Assembly: GCA_902702965.1 (NCBI GenBank)
Contig: CACRXP010000549.1
Span: forward strand, 150,898-214,897
From: Spirometra erinaceieuropaei
Taxonomy: Eukaryota > Platyhelminthes > Cestoda > Diphyllobothriidea > Diphyllobothriidae
Direction of reading: 5' to 3'
Length of the DNA stretch: 64,000 bases
Below are positions 11,741 through 24,009 of this stretch, one piece after another. The notes beneath the pieces were generated by a model. It worked only from the letters and a program-made list of their open reading frames with translations, was not told the DNA's origin and ran no database searches. Within the stretch, counting starts at the first letter, position 1; every line of letters begins with the position of its first letter. A program made the position numbers and the translations under genes.

Positions 11741-12278
11741 GCGTGTGCTGCTTGCTTAGTACTGCTGATATTTTTAAGAATTATTTCAGCTTCTGACCGA
11801 TTGACCGCTGAGCAAAAGGAATCCATTTCCGTCCCATGAACTATGCACGACGGCATGAACTTGCATAAAAATGTGCACCCTAACTTAATTCATCCTCTGA
11901 CAAATTTTCTTTTTATAAAATGAAACAAGAGCGCGGTTCAAAAGGGGTTTCGGCCTGGTATTCATGAAAGAAAATCATGTGTCACCTGCTAAAGGCACCT
12001 TTTCCTTAGTTACACGCAGTTCTGCGCCATAGTTAAGGAGACAAAGCTGTGTCTAACATATTTGGGTGGACTTTCGTAGCATCTACTGCATCTATCTACC
12101 CCATGTGGTTCCGATGGCAACAGAATATTCGAATCCCCGAAGGTGGGCTTCGGCGCAATGTTTGTAAAACTTAACAGCCTGCCTGCGCGTGCCACCCACG
12201 ACTGGATACTTGGCGCATATGAACCGAGCATGTTCCCTATGGGAGGGATTTCGGACCTCCCAAAAAGGCATAATGACA
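11741..12278. other. short unique spacer with a possible SINE-like patch
   Basis: Between two subfamily A elements. Around 12105-12145 the words GTTCCGATGGC and ATTCGAATCC recall pol III A-box/B-box spacing, in a GC-richer patch (12040-12270), but no second copy was found in this window. The minus-strand frame 12010-12279 overlaps it. Function not assignable. Confidence 0.25.
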
Positions 12279-13256
12279 CACATTAAGTGGGCTAACTCAT
12301 GGAATGTCAACCGAAATTACGAAATGCGTTTTCATTTTAAAAAGATTTATTAAGTAGAGTTGGAGAACTAATAATCAAGCAGCACAGTTGTATAATAATC
12401 CAGTTTCCGCGGGATATCTCCTTTCGAGCGAACCTCTCTCCGGCAGTATGCAACTCTATGCTCGGTTAAATATTACTACTCAAATAGCATGCATTTTCCT
12501 TACTGCTTTTCAATGACCTTAAAAATTCAATTAGATTTCGTGGAAAGCATGCATAGCAATATTAATTATTCTTCTCATTCGGTTGAAAATTACGTCTTCT
12601 ATCAATTTTATGCTCAAAAAAGGTAAAATTCCGTTTGTAAAAATTCACTAATTATGCGATTTTCTAATACCATAAAATGGCCGTTCATAAAACGTCATGT
12701 TTCTGCATTTACCAATGTAACTCGCAAAGTCAGCAGCATTGCGCAAATGAACAGTTGAATTTTTTCAACCCCATATGGTGTGCACTTACTACCTTAGAGA
12801 AAAATTCGGTTTTCCGTACACGAAAACCTAGCATGCAAATGTAATGTCAAATGGGGTTTAAAGTTATTCGGCAATTGGAAAAGTTTGTTAAAATCAAATT
12901 TCACCCTTCTTGCGAGTATAAAATTGGAATAAGACGTGATTTTATACCGACTGAGCAGAAGGATGAATATTGATATGCATTTTTTCTATGAAGCATAATT
13001 GAATTTTTAAGGGCACTGAAAATCAGTGAGAGATATGCATGCTACATATGTAGTCGTTTTTTTTTTTACCGAAGATAGCCTTTGCATGGTTCAGGTGGGA
13101 AGTCATCTCGAAAGCCGACATCCTGCGGTAACAGAGTTATTATATAATTATGCTGCTGGATCATTAGTTCTCCAACTCTACCTAATTAATCTTTTCGAAA
13201 CGAAAACACATTTCGGAATTTCGGTTGACATTTCATGAGTTGGTCCGCCTAGGAAG
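12279..13256. mobile_element. foldback MITE, subfamily A, copy 3
   Basis: Nearly full length (about 980 bases). The left end is decayed at the extreme base (CACATTAAGTGGGCTAACTC). The right end GGTTGACATTTCATGAGTTG is clear. Both arms carry the family modules, and a poly-T run lies at about 13050-13060 in the right arm. The 70-codon frame 13026-13238 lies within the right arm and is not a gene. Confidence 0.8.
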
Positions 13257-15026
13257 GAAGAAAACCCTGCTGCCTGATTCTCAGGCTTTGGTAGTTGCAT
13301 CGTCGGTTGGTAACGTTCCGGGCCGAGACGCTTAGCGTGTCTGATTTATTACAATGTGTATGCGCTGGCCTGCCATGAGAATCCATTTCATCCTGTCTTC
13401 CCGCTCACGTGAATCACTCGGTTGTTTAAGTCTGTACACCATCTGAAGGCAATTCCATCTTGCGGGAATTTCGTGAGATGTGCATGACGGCAACTGATCT
13501 GAAGACTGATGCACCAGTTACTGTCATTCCCCGGTATACCCCGATCAAGATTTATTCGCCTACTGTCAGGTTCGAGAGCCGTCCAGTAGACTTGAATATT
13601 CCATATGCAAATGAGAATAATGAAGGACTGCAAATAAAGTGTTATGATGCAGTCAGGTGTTAGGTTTGACTTTTTCCCAATTCAATCAAAACCAAAATCT
13701 AAGATCTATATGAATGAAAATTTGCAAGGTTGTTTTAAGCTGAAAGAAAGCCTATACTTAAGAATGTCGGCCACTAGAGTACGTGAGATCTCAACAACCT
13801 AAGAGCCAAGACATCAGTGGCATTCACAGCGAATTCAGAGCGACTGGAAATTATGGCAAAATGATCGGCGACCTCTGTCTTACAGCCCAATAAATGGACC
13901 GAATGTTTCCTGTTTCGTTACTTTCTGCCGTTGGCAGGTAGTTAGTTATGCGACACATCGTAATTTGTTGCTTTAGTGCTCTATTACTGTAGAATGATAA
14001 TTTCTTGTCTTTCGGTCATGCAAAACTGAAAATAAATGATTGAGGGCGGTACAACATGAAATTCTACCTGTTCTTGTAGCTGCATATGTCAAACCAGAAG
14101 GATATAATTGAACTTTAGTAAAAGATACTACAGACGATCATAGGCAACTACGCCGAACGATAACGGCATGCGGGCGTTAAATTTCCATAATAATAAATTA
14201 GCCCACTAAACGCGTCGCCGCCGCATTATCTGAAGATTAGAATAGCAGCGAATTGAAATATGTGGCCGATTCAGGTCAGTCAAATAATGAGGTAACATTA
14301 AAAAGGCAGTTAAGAAAACATTTAGTTCGAGGAAAACCGCACTTAAATGCAAATGCTCAAACCCACTGAAGCATCTCGGTTTTAACCCCTCGCCTGAAAC
14401 TCGATGTCAATTTAAGGGGATAAATGCCACACGATCTTGGTAATCAGACGGCTAGTCATCCAATGATGATTCATTTTGCCGTAGAAAATGAACGAAAATA
14501 GGAAAGAATGACCAAACGAGCGATTACTTTGACGTTAATTCGACGGCCACCGCAAAATGTTTTTTACTGACCTGTTCTGCCGGGAAGAAGTCAGGATAAT
14601 TTGTCTATAGATACCACCATTATTTTCGTTAACTCATTACGCGAAGCAGGTTATTTTGCTTCCACTATTCACCACCTGTCCTTAAGAAAACTCAAGAACA
14701 TTCCAGAATGAGTGGGAATGGGCAAAATAGGAATCGTGAGCAGGGCCGCTCACGTACGCATGACTACTTCGAGAAATCACACAAACCTCAACAAAATCTT
14801 GCGCTTGTTTGTTAGTCCAACTGACCTACTTCGAACTGTTGGGACACCGTCTGCTATCACACGGAAATTTTGTACAGGTCCTGCATGCACCATGGCCGGA
14901 ATTCCTATAACTTGCTAACCGTCTGTAATCATTGGCTCTTCCTGTGCCATCCAAAGCTCTTCCTCCTGGGTCCTTCGTCATTTAAAACTACCCATGTCTA
15001 ATTAACCGAATGACAATCACAAGACC
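13257..15026. other. long gene-poor stretch
   Basis: Contains overlapping frames on both strands around 13332-13663 and a frame at 14712-14918. The first patch is GC-richer and may be an old unidentified repeat or exon. None has splice borders or a second copy that would support it. No RNA gene seen. Confidence 0.4.
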
Positions 15027-16024
15027 TACAGTGCGTGACCTACCTCATGAAATGTTGGCTGAAATTCAGAAATGCGTTTATGATTAGGAAGGATTACTTG
15101 GTCGCGGTTGTGATACTGATTATCTTAAAGCATAGTGTAATAACATTTTGGACTTGGCAGGATGTCGGGTTCTGAATGCACTTCTTTTTAATCTCCTGTA
15201 GAAAGCGCGATTGGTAAAAAATGACTACTTAAGTAGCATGCATTTTTCCCACTGATTTTCGATGGTCTTGGAAATTCGAATATATTTTATAGAAAACACA
15301 AACAAAAATATGCTTTCTTTTAATAAATCAATAGAGAATCAAATCTTCTTTATATTTTATACTTAAGAAAGGAGTATAATAAGGTTTAAAAAAAGTTTTC
15401 TAATTGCCGATAAATTTGAAGCCTGATCATTCGTCGCATTAGCACTTAGTGATTTCAGTCTACAAGGTGCATGCGTTCCGCGTAAAGAAAATCCCATATT
15501 TTTCTGTGTCATTAAAGAGATATCATACAGGGTCCATAAAATTTTGCAATGGATGCGGACCATGTTATACATTTCATGAGGAGCAGTGGTAAACGGCCAG
15601 GTACGATGCTATGTGAATGGACATATCGCGGACTTAAAAAGTCTCATAATTGGAAACTTTTTTAAAACATAATTATACTCCTTTCTTAAGTATAAAATAT
15701 AAAGAAGATGTGATTCTCTATTGAGTGACTAAAAAAAGCTTATTTTTGTTTGTGGTTTCTATAAAATATATTTGAATTTCCAAGACCATCGAAAATCAAT
15801 GGGAAAAATGCATGCTACTTAAGTAGTCATTTTTTACCAAGCACACTTCCTACATTAGATTAAAAAGAAGTGCATTTAAAAGCCGACATTCTGCCAAGTC
15901 CAAAATGTTATTACACTATGCTTTAAGATAATCAGTATCACAACCGCGACCAAGTAATCCTTCCTAATCATAAACGCATTTCAGAATTTCAGCCAACATT
16001 TTACGAGATCGGTCACGCACTGTA
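15027..16024. mobile_element. foldback MITE, subfamily B, copy 1 (best preserved)
   Basis: Begins TACAGTGCGTGACCTACCTC and ends GGTCACGCACTGTA, with both extremes at TA. Arms of about 385 bases (15027-15415 and 15635-16024) are highly complementary and flank a unique spacer of about 220 bases. Each arm contains CTACTTAAGTAG next to GCATGC. It encodes no transposase. The long near-perfect arms suggest a fairly recent insertion or gene conversion between arms. The frame 15363-15572 (minus) is spacer and arm sequence, not a gene. Confidence 0.9.
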
Positions 16025-16350
16025 TGTGTCCCCTTATACCCTTACTTTCGTGGAAAAAACACAAAATTCATTTTTAAAATGATTCTCATGCTTTATTTCA
16101 CCTCGTAACCGGAAAAATGTACTGGCTTACTTAGAGTTTATTGAAAACAAACGTGCGTCTGTCAAATAATATTCTCAAGCATCCGGGTAGCCAACGGGGT
16201 TTTGCAGACGCCTCATGAGATTTTCACTGGTCTCAAGTCGGTCGTTAAGGTTTCTGTACGTGGACTAGCTACACCTGGAGAAGTGTATCACAAAAAGATG
16301 GCATGTTGTACCCCTCGTGGACAAGAAAACAGCCACAAGTACGATCGATC
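16025..16350. other. short spacer between foldback elements
   Basis: About 325 bases separating the subfamily B element from the subfamily C element. A 75-codon frame (16202-16429) runs across the boundary into the C element, so it is not a credible gene. Confidence 0.45.
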
Positions 16351-17972
16351 TACAATAGATGTGCTAACTTATGAAATGTTAACGGAAATTCTGAAATGTC
16401 TTTTGAACTCGAAAAGATTACTTAACTAGGGTTCTAATATTAATTAACGGACCGCGTTATCCTGCAACTATTTATTAAGCTCAAGATGCCGACTTTCAAA
16501 CAAGGCTTTCTGCCTCCTGCAGAAATGGCCACTCAAGTAGTATGCATTTTTGTTGCTGTTTCTCGATGCCCTTATACATCTTAATATATTTCGCAGAGAC
16601 AAATTTATTTTCTTTTCCTTGTTTGGCAGAAAACTATAGCTTCTTTAAAGCTTATACCAGAAGAAAAGAATGACTTGATTTTTTAAACGTTGCCATTCCG
16701 CAATAATTTGGAACTTACCTGCCATTCTAATTGAATTCAGGCTTCCAAACTACAAGCTGTATATTATTCGACTTAAAGGGACTCATAAACATGAACTATT
16801 TTAAAACAGAATTATATCCATTTTTAAAATATAAAATTTAATAAAATAATTTTCCTCAAATAAATAAGAGAATACATATGTTTATGCATGTTTCTGTGAA
16901 ATTAATTTAAGTATATACAGTGCGTGACCGAGCTCTTGAAATGTTAGCCGAAATTCTAGAATGCGTTTTCAAATAAGAAAGATTACTTAAGTGGGTTTGT
17001 TATACTGCTAATCAAGCAGCAAAACTCTACAACACTTCGGACGTGCCAAGATGTCGGCTTTCGCATGTACTTCTTTTTGACCTCCTGCAGAAACCGCGCC
17101 ATTTAAAAAATGACTACTTTAGTAGCATGCATTTTTCCTGTTGATGTTAGATGGTCTTATAAATTCAAATACATTTTATGGAGAAAATGCACAAAAATAT
17201 GCTTTTTTGCTCATTTGGTAGGCAATCACATTTTCTTTATATTTTATACCCGAATAAAGTGTGCGTTTAGATTTTAAAAAGTTTCCGCAGTCCCAAATAA
17301 TTTTCAGCCTGATCTGCCATTGCATCAGCGTTTAGCGATTTCGGTCTACAAAGTGCACATTTTCCGCGTAAGAATGATCATATATTCCTCCATGCGTTTA
17401 AGAAGATACGACATAGAGTTAAAGGAATTTTGCAAAGGATTCAGAGGGGCATTAGTAAGCAGACTTGTGCGGTCTTGCATGCATGGACATCGCAAGGCCT
17501 TAAAACCTTCATAATCAGACACTTTTTAAAACCTAAATATACATTTTCATCGGACATTAAATATAATAATAGTGTGTTTTCAGAAAATAAGCAAAAACGC
17601 ATATTTTGTGCATGTTTTCTGTAAAATATACTCAAATTTATAAGACCGTCGAAAGCCAGTGTTAAAAATGCATGCTACTTAAGTAGTCATTTTTACCAAG
17701 TGTGGTTTCTGCAGGAGGTCAAAATGAAATAAAAAGCCGACATCCTGCCACGTTGGAAGTGATTTAGGGTTACGCTGCACGATAATCGGTATAACAACCG
17801 CACTTAAGCAATCTTTCCTAAGTGGAAAAATATTCCAGAATTTTGACCAACATTTCATGAGATCGGTCGCGCAATCTAAGGGAAACGAAATCTTATAAAA
17901 ACATACATACTACTTAAGTATTCATTTTACTGAAGTTTGTTTTCGAAGAAGGCCGAAAAGAAGTTCGTTCAT
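16351..17972. mobile_element. foldback MITE, subfamily C, copy 1, split by a nested insertion
   Basis: Left end TACAATAGATGTGCTAACTT with a weathered left arm. The element is interrupted at 16916 by a subfamily B element and resumes at 17879 with the next module of the right arm (a CATACTACTTAAGTATTCAT segment followed by GAAGTTCGTTC). Family homology stops near 17972, so the terminal part of the right arm is lost. The diverged arms and the host role show that this C copy is older than the B copy inside it. Confidence 0.75.
16916..17878. mobile_element. foldback MITE, subfamily B, copy 2, nested in C
   Basis: Begins TACAGTGCGTGACCGAGCTC inside the C element and ends GGTCGCGCAATCTA. Host sequence reads on across the insertion at a TA. 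Arms contain the subfamily B modules. A CTACTTAAGTAG palindrome is retained in the right arm (about 17675), while the left-arm version is CTACTTTAGTAG. Frames at 17320-17635 on both strands derive from the element. Confidence 0.85.
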
Positions 17973-18194
17973 GTGGTGGAATCTTGAACATTATTCCCGG
18001 TGGATATTTTAAACTAAGAACTGCTATACTGAATCCAAGTTTTTGTCCTTTTGGCTTAGTCAGCTTTGTTGGCAAAATGCGCGTCACTTGTTGAACAACC
18101 AAGAAACTTTTGCAATAACCGGGAAGTATTATGGACAACGATATGAGAGGTTGTTTTGATGGCATCCTGTTTATCTCGACGTTGTCCAGTACTC
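17973..18194 (-). CDS. possible minus-strand exon, unrecognised
   Basis: On the minus strand a clean acceptor (GTGTGTTTGCAG) ends at 18195 and is followed by an open frame of about 70 codons with protein-like composition, including SLSIILPGYCKSFLVV and KLTKPKGQKLGFSIAV. The frame runs to the edge of the C-element remnant. No donor site is evident before the repeat and no neighbouring exon was found. The family is not recognised. It may be an isolated exon of a minus-strand gene or a chance frame. Confidence 0.25.
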
Positions 18195-18551
18195 CTGCAA
18201 ACACACGGTCAAGCGTCAGGCTCGATGTTCAATTTAGTTGGAATTTCAATCGTAGGTCTTCTCGGCTCGGGTGGATAACAAGTCACAATACGTAGCCAAA
18301 ACTGAGGCTTCTGGGCTTTCGCCTTTTTAGATAATAAATGCAATTCACCTAGTTTTACTCGGTAAATGACCACCTCAAGGGTCGACAATTGGAACCCAAT
18401 TCAGAACAAAACACTCTTACTGCATACTGTGATCAAATTTAATCTGCGAGAACTGTCACAAATTGGCTTTTACACTTTTTAAAATTCAACATCAGTGTAT
18501 CGAATTGATTGTCAGGTAGAAAAGAAGTTTATCGCTGAGGTCGGAAATATG
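18195..18551. other. gene-free spacer
   Basis: Nothing supported before the 18.55-20.64 kb duplication. Confidence 0.4.
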
Positions 18552-19215
18552 CTCGGCTAGTAAGTTAGAAGTGACCACTGCAATCTGGTGTGTTAAGAAT
18601 GCGCAGATCAGCGTTTTATTTTTATGATTCTTTTGACTGGCAGTTCCAGCGAGCCTAGAACATCGACAGAAAAAAACTAACGGGAAACGCCTTAGAAGAA
18701 AGACGTACGATCGCAATTTGTTATTCTGAACAGAGGAGCCTCTTTGCTGCCGTTAACTGCTGCAAATGGGCAACATCAAATACGATGGTATTTCATTTTT
18801 CGTGTGGTATATCAAATTGCGCAAGTTATAGCCTTCGGTGGATAAAGTTAAGAACCTAACAAAAGTCACTGATTAATTCTTGGCAGACAAGGGTTTCTAC
18901 ATGAGGATCGAATCGCACTTTTCAATCTCTGCTATCCACATTGACTGGTCTGAAAATCCTGTCTAGACTGCCACAGTGGAGATCACTAGCATTTTAAGGA
19001 AGGACAAAATTTCATTTCAAGGAATGAACGATAATTAATTTCAGTATGTTTTTCTTATCTTTGTAGATGATAGAGCAAAGTCAGCGTTGATCCATCTTTT
19101 CAGTATGCTTAGCAGTAAAATGTCCACGCACAGTGCTTTTGGTGACAACTTACGCCTACTCATGACAGGAAGCCGAAAGTGATAGTGAGCATAGGGTATG
19201 ACCTGCTGACGACGA
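18552..19215. repeat. 0.65-kb tandem duplication, unit 1
   Basis: Matches 19220-20640 in direct orientation over its whole length, once the inserted element in unit 2 is removed. Shared words include GACTGGTCTG, CCTGTCTAGACTGCCACAG and AGATGATAGAGCAAAGTCAG. Copies are clearly diverged, so the duplication is not recent. This copy has no insertion at the point corresponding to 19430 and shows the empty-site state. Confidence 0.8.
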
Positions 19216-19219
19216 TTAA

Positions 19220-20640
19220 CAGGCTAGGAATGACCACTGCAGTCTGATGTATCACGGGTGCGCAAAGCAAGATTTGCATCACTTTGGACTGTATGCTTCT
19301 TTTCAACGACAATTCCGGCAGAGACTGGAGAAGGTCACAAAAGAAAAAAGACGAGTTCCAGGAAACGCCTCAGATGAAGAAGGTACGATTGATGCTGTTA
19401 ACCGCTGCAAAAATAGTAACATCAAATACTACGGTTCGGAAGAGCATTTGCCTAGCATACGCGTGCTTTCGATAAATTCTCATTGAGACTGTACATCCAG
19501 ATAGGAACGAGGTAAAAACTGAAACCCATTAGCGATAAGAGGAATCGATCACGGTCCGTCTTTTCATACAAGCGGGGTGTGTGACTAACGGGGAAGGAGA
19601 GAGAGAGAAGACAGGAAGTAGCAGTGAAGGTTAGGTTGAGCCGTGTCACGAGGGGGGAAGGGGTGTAAAGACATGCACACAGCCGATCGATCCTTGCCCA
19701 CGGCAGACACGGAGCCTACAAGAGGTCCTCCTGCGCACACAGGACCGGCCTCTGTAGCCTGATGTCAATCGCGTTTACTGATGCTTGTAGGCGCTGGCCC
19801 AGTCGCTTAGGATAGTTAGGCGGGACCTTTAAATCACACGGAAGGCTTAGTTGGGATTCCCAAAATGCCCAGAATCAACCAGATGTGCGAGGATTGAGCT
19901 ATGTATACTCTTAATCTTTCCTCGGCGGTGCCAACAGGTGTTCTCGTATTCTTGTGGACAGGCGTCGACTCGTACGACCAATTTAGCCTGCTCCACAGAG
20001 TCAAGTAAAGGCGTAAATGCACCTGGAGGTGGTCTAGGCTAATAGCCTACCCTTGCCTTCCCCGCGTAAGACGGGGTTGGTCGAAAACAATACGTGAACT
20101 CGTTGCCAGGACGAAGCGTAGTTGATTCCTCTTATCGGTCACTCGTTTTAGTTTGCACCTTGTCCCCGTATAAGTGTGCTAATTCGAAGAAAATGTGTCA
20201 AAAGCACGTGCATGCTTGCTAAATGCTTTTCTGAACTACCGTAGTTTTTAATTCTTTTTGTGGAATGTGAAACCTTAGAATAGACAGCCCTCGAAAGCTA
20301 AAGTACAGAACCTAACGAACGTCGGTAGTTAACTCGACGCAGGCAAGATTCTCTATATCTGGGATTGATAACAATTTCCGATCTCTACTATCCACACTGA
20401 CTGGTCTGGTAATCCTGTCTAGACTGCCACAGAGGAGATCACTGGCATTTTAAGGAATAGCAAAATTTCATCTTAAGAAATAAACGAAAATTCATTTCAA
20501 CATGTCTTTTCTGATCTTCCTAGATGATAGAGCAAAGTCAGCATTGCCCCTTTCTTTCAGATCGCTCATCAGTTAAATGTACATCCGAAGTGCTTTACGT
20601 GGTAGATTACGCTAACTGATGACAATGTCTACCGACAGCT
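19220..20640. repeat. 0.65-kb tandem duplication, unit 2 (interrupted)
   Basis: Direct repeat of 18552-19215 with an 814-bp foldback element inserted at 19430-20243. Before the insertion a plus-strand frame (about 19301-19445) reads QRQFRQRLEKVTKEKRRVPG and then NASDEEG, a charged, possibly coiled segment. A GTACGA after DEE could be a splice donor. The equivalent frame in unit 1 is not preserved, so coding potential is weak. Confidence 0.75.
19430..20243. mobile_element. foldback element D, TA-flanked
   Basis: Inverted arms of about 125-130 bases: left starts TACGGTTCGGAAGAGCATTT, and the reverse complement of the right end starts TACGGTAGTTCAGAAAAGCA. Inner arm words CGATAAGAGGAATC pair with GATTCCTCTTATCG. 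The element is GC-richer than its host. Comparison with duplication unit 1 shows the host uninterrupted at this point, which defines the insertion site and a TA target. No sequence relation to subfamilies A-C was seen beyond the TA ends. The frames at 19452-20042 lie inside it and are not credible genes. Confidence 0.8.
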
Positions 20641-21450
20641 GTCTGCAAGATCAAAAGTAATGCGCTCATGAATCTTCTTCAGACAGATGTAGGACTCGCC
20701 TTGATGAACTTCAAATCAAACTCTCCGAATGCTTACGTGAAATCCCCATTAGAGACAGTCACTAACTGCCTCTGGCGATGGGTTGGCGTGCGAATCCGAT
20801 ACGGCGGGCAGATGAAATTCTTGCTCTGCCGATAGCATCTCCTTTTTCTGAATGATTTCCCGGAACTCGCATAATCGCCTATATCGGCAGTTGGAACGTT
20901 TAAGATATTTTTATCCTTTGAGCGTAGGCGAAAGCATCCCGTTGACACGCAAACAGATTATTCTGGTGGCTGACTTTCACCAATTGAATCAGGAGTATGC
21001 AGTTCGTTCGCCATTGCTGAGCCAAGTAACTGAACACTGTTCAGGATCGACATTTACGCGGGCTGCATCCGTGGGTGGGAAGAAAAGACATGTGTATGTA
21101 GCTCCCCTCCAATGCAACAAATTTTATTATGCACTATGTATGTTTATAGGCGACGAGGATGGCGTATGCCTTCACGAGCAGGTCAGGTTACTTAAAATTT
21201 AAACTTTTATTTAGCAACCATCTGGCCTGACGTACATTTTTCCCTGTAATTAATGAAGAAAGTTGAGGCAAAAACGCATTCAACAGACTAAAAACGAGGC
21301 CACTCTATCGCGAATTAAGACGAAAACAATGTCCCAGCACTCATAGCCGTTGTTTAATGCAAAATGTAATAAAATTAAAACAATTCACTTTTGGAGCGTC
21401 ATGTTAGCTGCATTTAGCCATACGCATGAAGATAATTCAGGAATTCGATA
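20641..21450. other. gene-poor stretch with one 116-codon ORF
   Basis: The plus-strand frame 20852-21202 is open for 116 codons and contains a DFHQLNQEYAVRSPLLSQVT segment, but no domain is recognised and the opposite strand is also open (20733-20948). No splice borders of note. It could be a relic of a mobile element. Confidence 0.25.
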
Positions 21451-22408
21451 TAGGCCGTAGATGTGCTACCTTATGAGATGTTAACCATAATTCTGAAAAG
21501 CACTTTTGATTTTAAAAGATTACTTAACCAGGGTGGTGGTTTTCATTATCATGCAGCACCATCTGAAATTATTTCAGTCACTCCAGGATATCAACTTTTG
21601 AATGACCATCATTTCTGTCGTCTGAAAAAATATCACCACTTGGGCACCATGAGCATTCTTTCTTGAATTTCGATTCCTTCGTAAATGCAAATTCATTTAC
21701 CAGAATATACGCACAAAAATATTCATCCTTACAACAAACTATTACCATCTTATACTGTTTACTCAAAGAAAGGGTGGGTTTCAGTTTTTAGAGACAGTTT
21801 TTAAATTATAAGGTTTTAAGACGATGAAATTTTTATTCGTACACCATTGCATCAACAAGTCTATTAACACTTCGTGTAAAACAAAATCTGGTACGTATCT
21901 ACTGCACAACTTCATAAGTACCATCGGTTGTGTGACTAAACATGCAGATGAATGAGTTAAAGTTCGTTAACCGGCGTGTATATGGCATATAATTTTGAAA
22001 TGATAAATGCAGGTAAGTCAAAAATAGTTGAAAATATGAAAAACTTTTAAAAACCGAAAGGCACGCTTCCTCTGAGTTCAAAATGTGAAAAAGGCCCGAG
22101 CTTTTACCAAATGCACATAAGATAGAATATTTTTGCACCTCCTCTATAAAGTGTGCTTGAATTTGTGACAACATCAGTAATTAATGGGGAATATTCACAA
22201 TTATAATGTAATCATTTTTGTAAAGTACAGGCCTTGCAGACAGCCGAAGAAAAGCTTATTCAAAAGCCGGTATCCCGGAGTGATTAAAGCATGTTCGGAT
22301 AGGGCAGTAGGGTAATCGATATTGTAGTCTTGCCCAAGTAAGCTTCTCAAATTATAAGCATATTTCAGAATTACGGCTAACATTTTATGGGATGCCACAT
22401 CTACCATA
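21451..22408. mobile_element. foldback MITE, subfamily C, copy 2
   Basis: Left end around GTAGATGTGCTACCTTATGA and right end GGCTAACATTTTATGGGATG then CCACATCTACCATA. Arms are strongly diverged from each other and the CTACTTAAGTAG palindrome is lost, in keeping with an old subfamily. ORFs inside it (21463-21666, 21899-22174 minus, 22201-22407 minus) are arm sequence. Confidence 0.75.
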
Positions 22409-22704
22409 TATATATAGTGCTTGTGTTTTCCGGTTTTTAGAGGACCTGAACATCACACTGAGCCATACAACTGCTGTCACTGTAAACAATACAGTGCGTT
22501 CAAAGTTGTCAATGCTCAGACACAGCTTGTGTGATCATCTTGATAGCTGTGTGCAAGCTGGTCGCTATTTCTAGATCTGTGAGCTGTTAGTATTAATCAC
22601 GGTACACAGATTTGTTCCACAATAAAGAGGAAACAAGTGGATTTGTTAGTCTTGAGACTGAATTCTCCCCTTACATATACAAATTTTATTGAAAGCTACG
22701 CATC
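22409..22704. other. gene-free spacer
   Basis: No feature supported. Confidence 0.4.
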
Positions 22705-23114
22705 TCAAGAAATATAATCTGATGTCAAATGACTTATTTGGGAAGATGCACAAACGTTAATTTGTAAATCTTCGAGGCCACGAAAAGTAGAGCAAATGCG
22801 CAGAACAGTCAATTTTGTAGATTTGACAAAAACTAAATACTTCCCTGATCTTTGTGCCAAAATGCGGTTGTGGCGTGCCACCATCCTGACTTGAATGGCT
22901 CTCTTTTCCCCCATGTCTCTCCAAGATTTGTGCAAACGTCATTAACATCTATTTGCCGTTCGACTCGTTCAAGCGCATGACCTGGAGGGACTTTCACTCT
23001 AGCTTTACGGGGCAAACGACGACAGTGAGGGTTTTTCACAACGCGGGTCATATTCAGAACTTTGGAAACCGGCCCGTGCAAAGCCAGTCGGGGAGAAGTT
23101 AGGTAAATTGTCAA
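22705..23114 (-). CDS. minus-strand ORF pair, unrecognised, possibly one frameshifted exon
   Basis: Frame 23114-22833 (93 codons) and frame 22935-22705 (76 codons) overlap on the minus strand. The first includes NPHCRRLPRKARVKVPPGHA and ERQIDVNDVCTNLGETWG, the second continues with KRAIQVRMVARHNRILAQRS. Joined by a frameshift they would make one basic, hydrophilic protein, which is why a damaged exon or transposon ORF seems possible. No family is recognised and no second copy exists here. Confidence 0.25.
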
Positions 23115-24009
23115 CTCACAACGGTTTCTAATACTTTGTTCCGTTTTCGACCAGGTTTTATGTCCAATAGGTTTTGAACTTTCGCGTTATGCATGCGACC
23201 TTAATCTTACGTGGAAGCCGCCATATTCACCATTTTCAAGTAGCTGTTGCTATAAGCCCCGCCAAAGAGCCTGCTGAAGCTCACTGACATAGAATTGCAA
23301 CTGCGCCTCAAAATTGAAATATTAAGTTGGTTATTAAAACGAAATTTGCTTTTTGGCATGCCGACGATTTGGAAGTATACAATATTGGTCTTCTGTGATC
23401 TCTTGTCATTCAAGGAAGAAACAGAGCATCATCTTTTCTTTCAAAAAGGCGGTAAATTTGAAAATGTGTTTACTATCCATGAACTACTGGGGCGACATCA
23501 AACTGGTTTACATATTTAGGAAGTGACCCATGGTTCATTGGGCTTTGAGGGCAAAGCATTTGTAATTTATTACGTTTGTTATTATTCGAAAAAAGACGTT
23601 TTTGTTAGTGGTAAAAGCAGTTCTTAACAGGCGCTAGTAAAATTGCCCTGTCTTCCGTTGGCATACTCCATGAAGCTCAATAATGATTAGACATCAATTT
23701 CAAAACCTTTTTCTTATAAAAGTGACTACGGTCGAGGCCTGCTGACACGATATCACAGGAAACGCCTCGACCGACTCAATCTGAATAAAATTTGAATGTG
23801 CAAATCCTCTTCTTTTGCGTGAATTCATGGGGGGGGGGCGACAAATAATCAAGAGGTCGGCCATGGTTGACACCGGGGTAATATAGGTCAGCTTCGGTTA
23901 ACACCATTGCGTAGCAAAACACTTGCACAAGAAAGCAAGCTACGGGACCCTATCATCGGAAATTATGTTGCTAAACTGATCGCAAATTTACAGAAAGGTT
24001 TTTCAGAAC
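23115..24009. other. gene-poor stretch
   Basis: A plus frame at 23295-23519 (FKEETEHHLFFQKGGKFENV region) is protein-like but unsupported. A G-run lies at about 23829-23837. Nothing else recognised. Confidence 0.35.

Noticed and set aside
15027..16024. Foldback elements read as LTR retrotransposon terminal repeats
   Set aside because: The long repeats are inverted, not direct, and there is no primer-binding site, polypurine tract or gag/pol frame between them.
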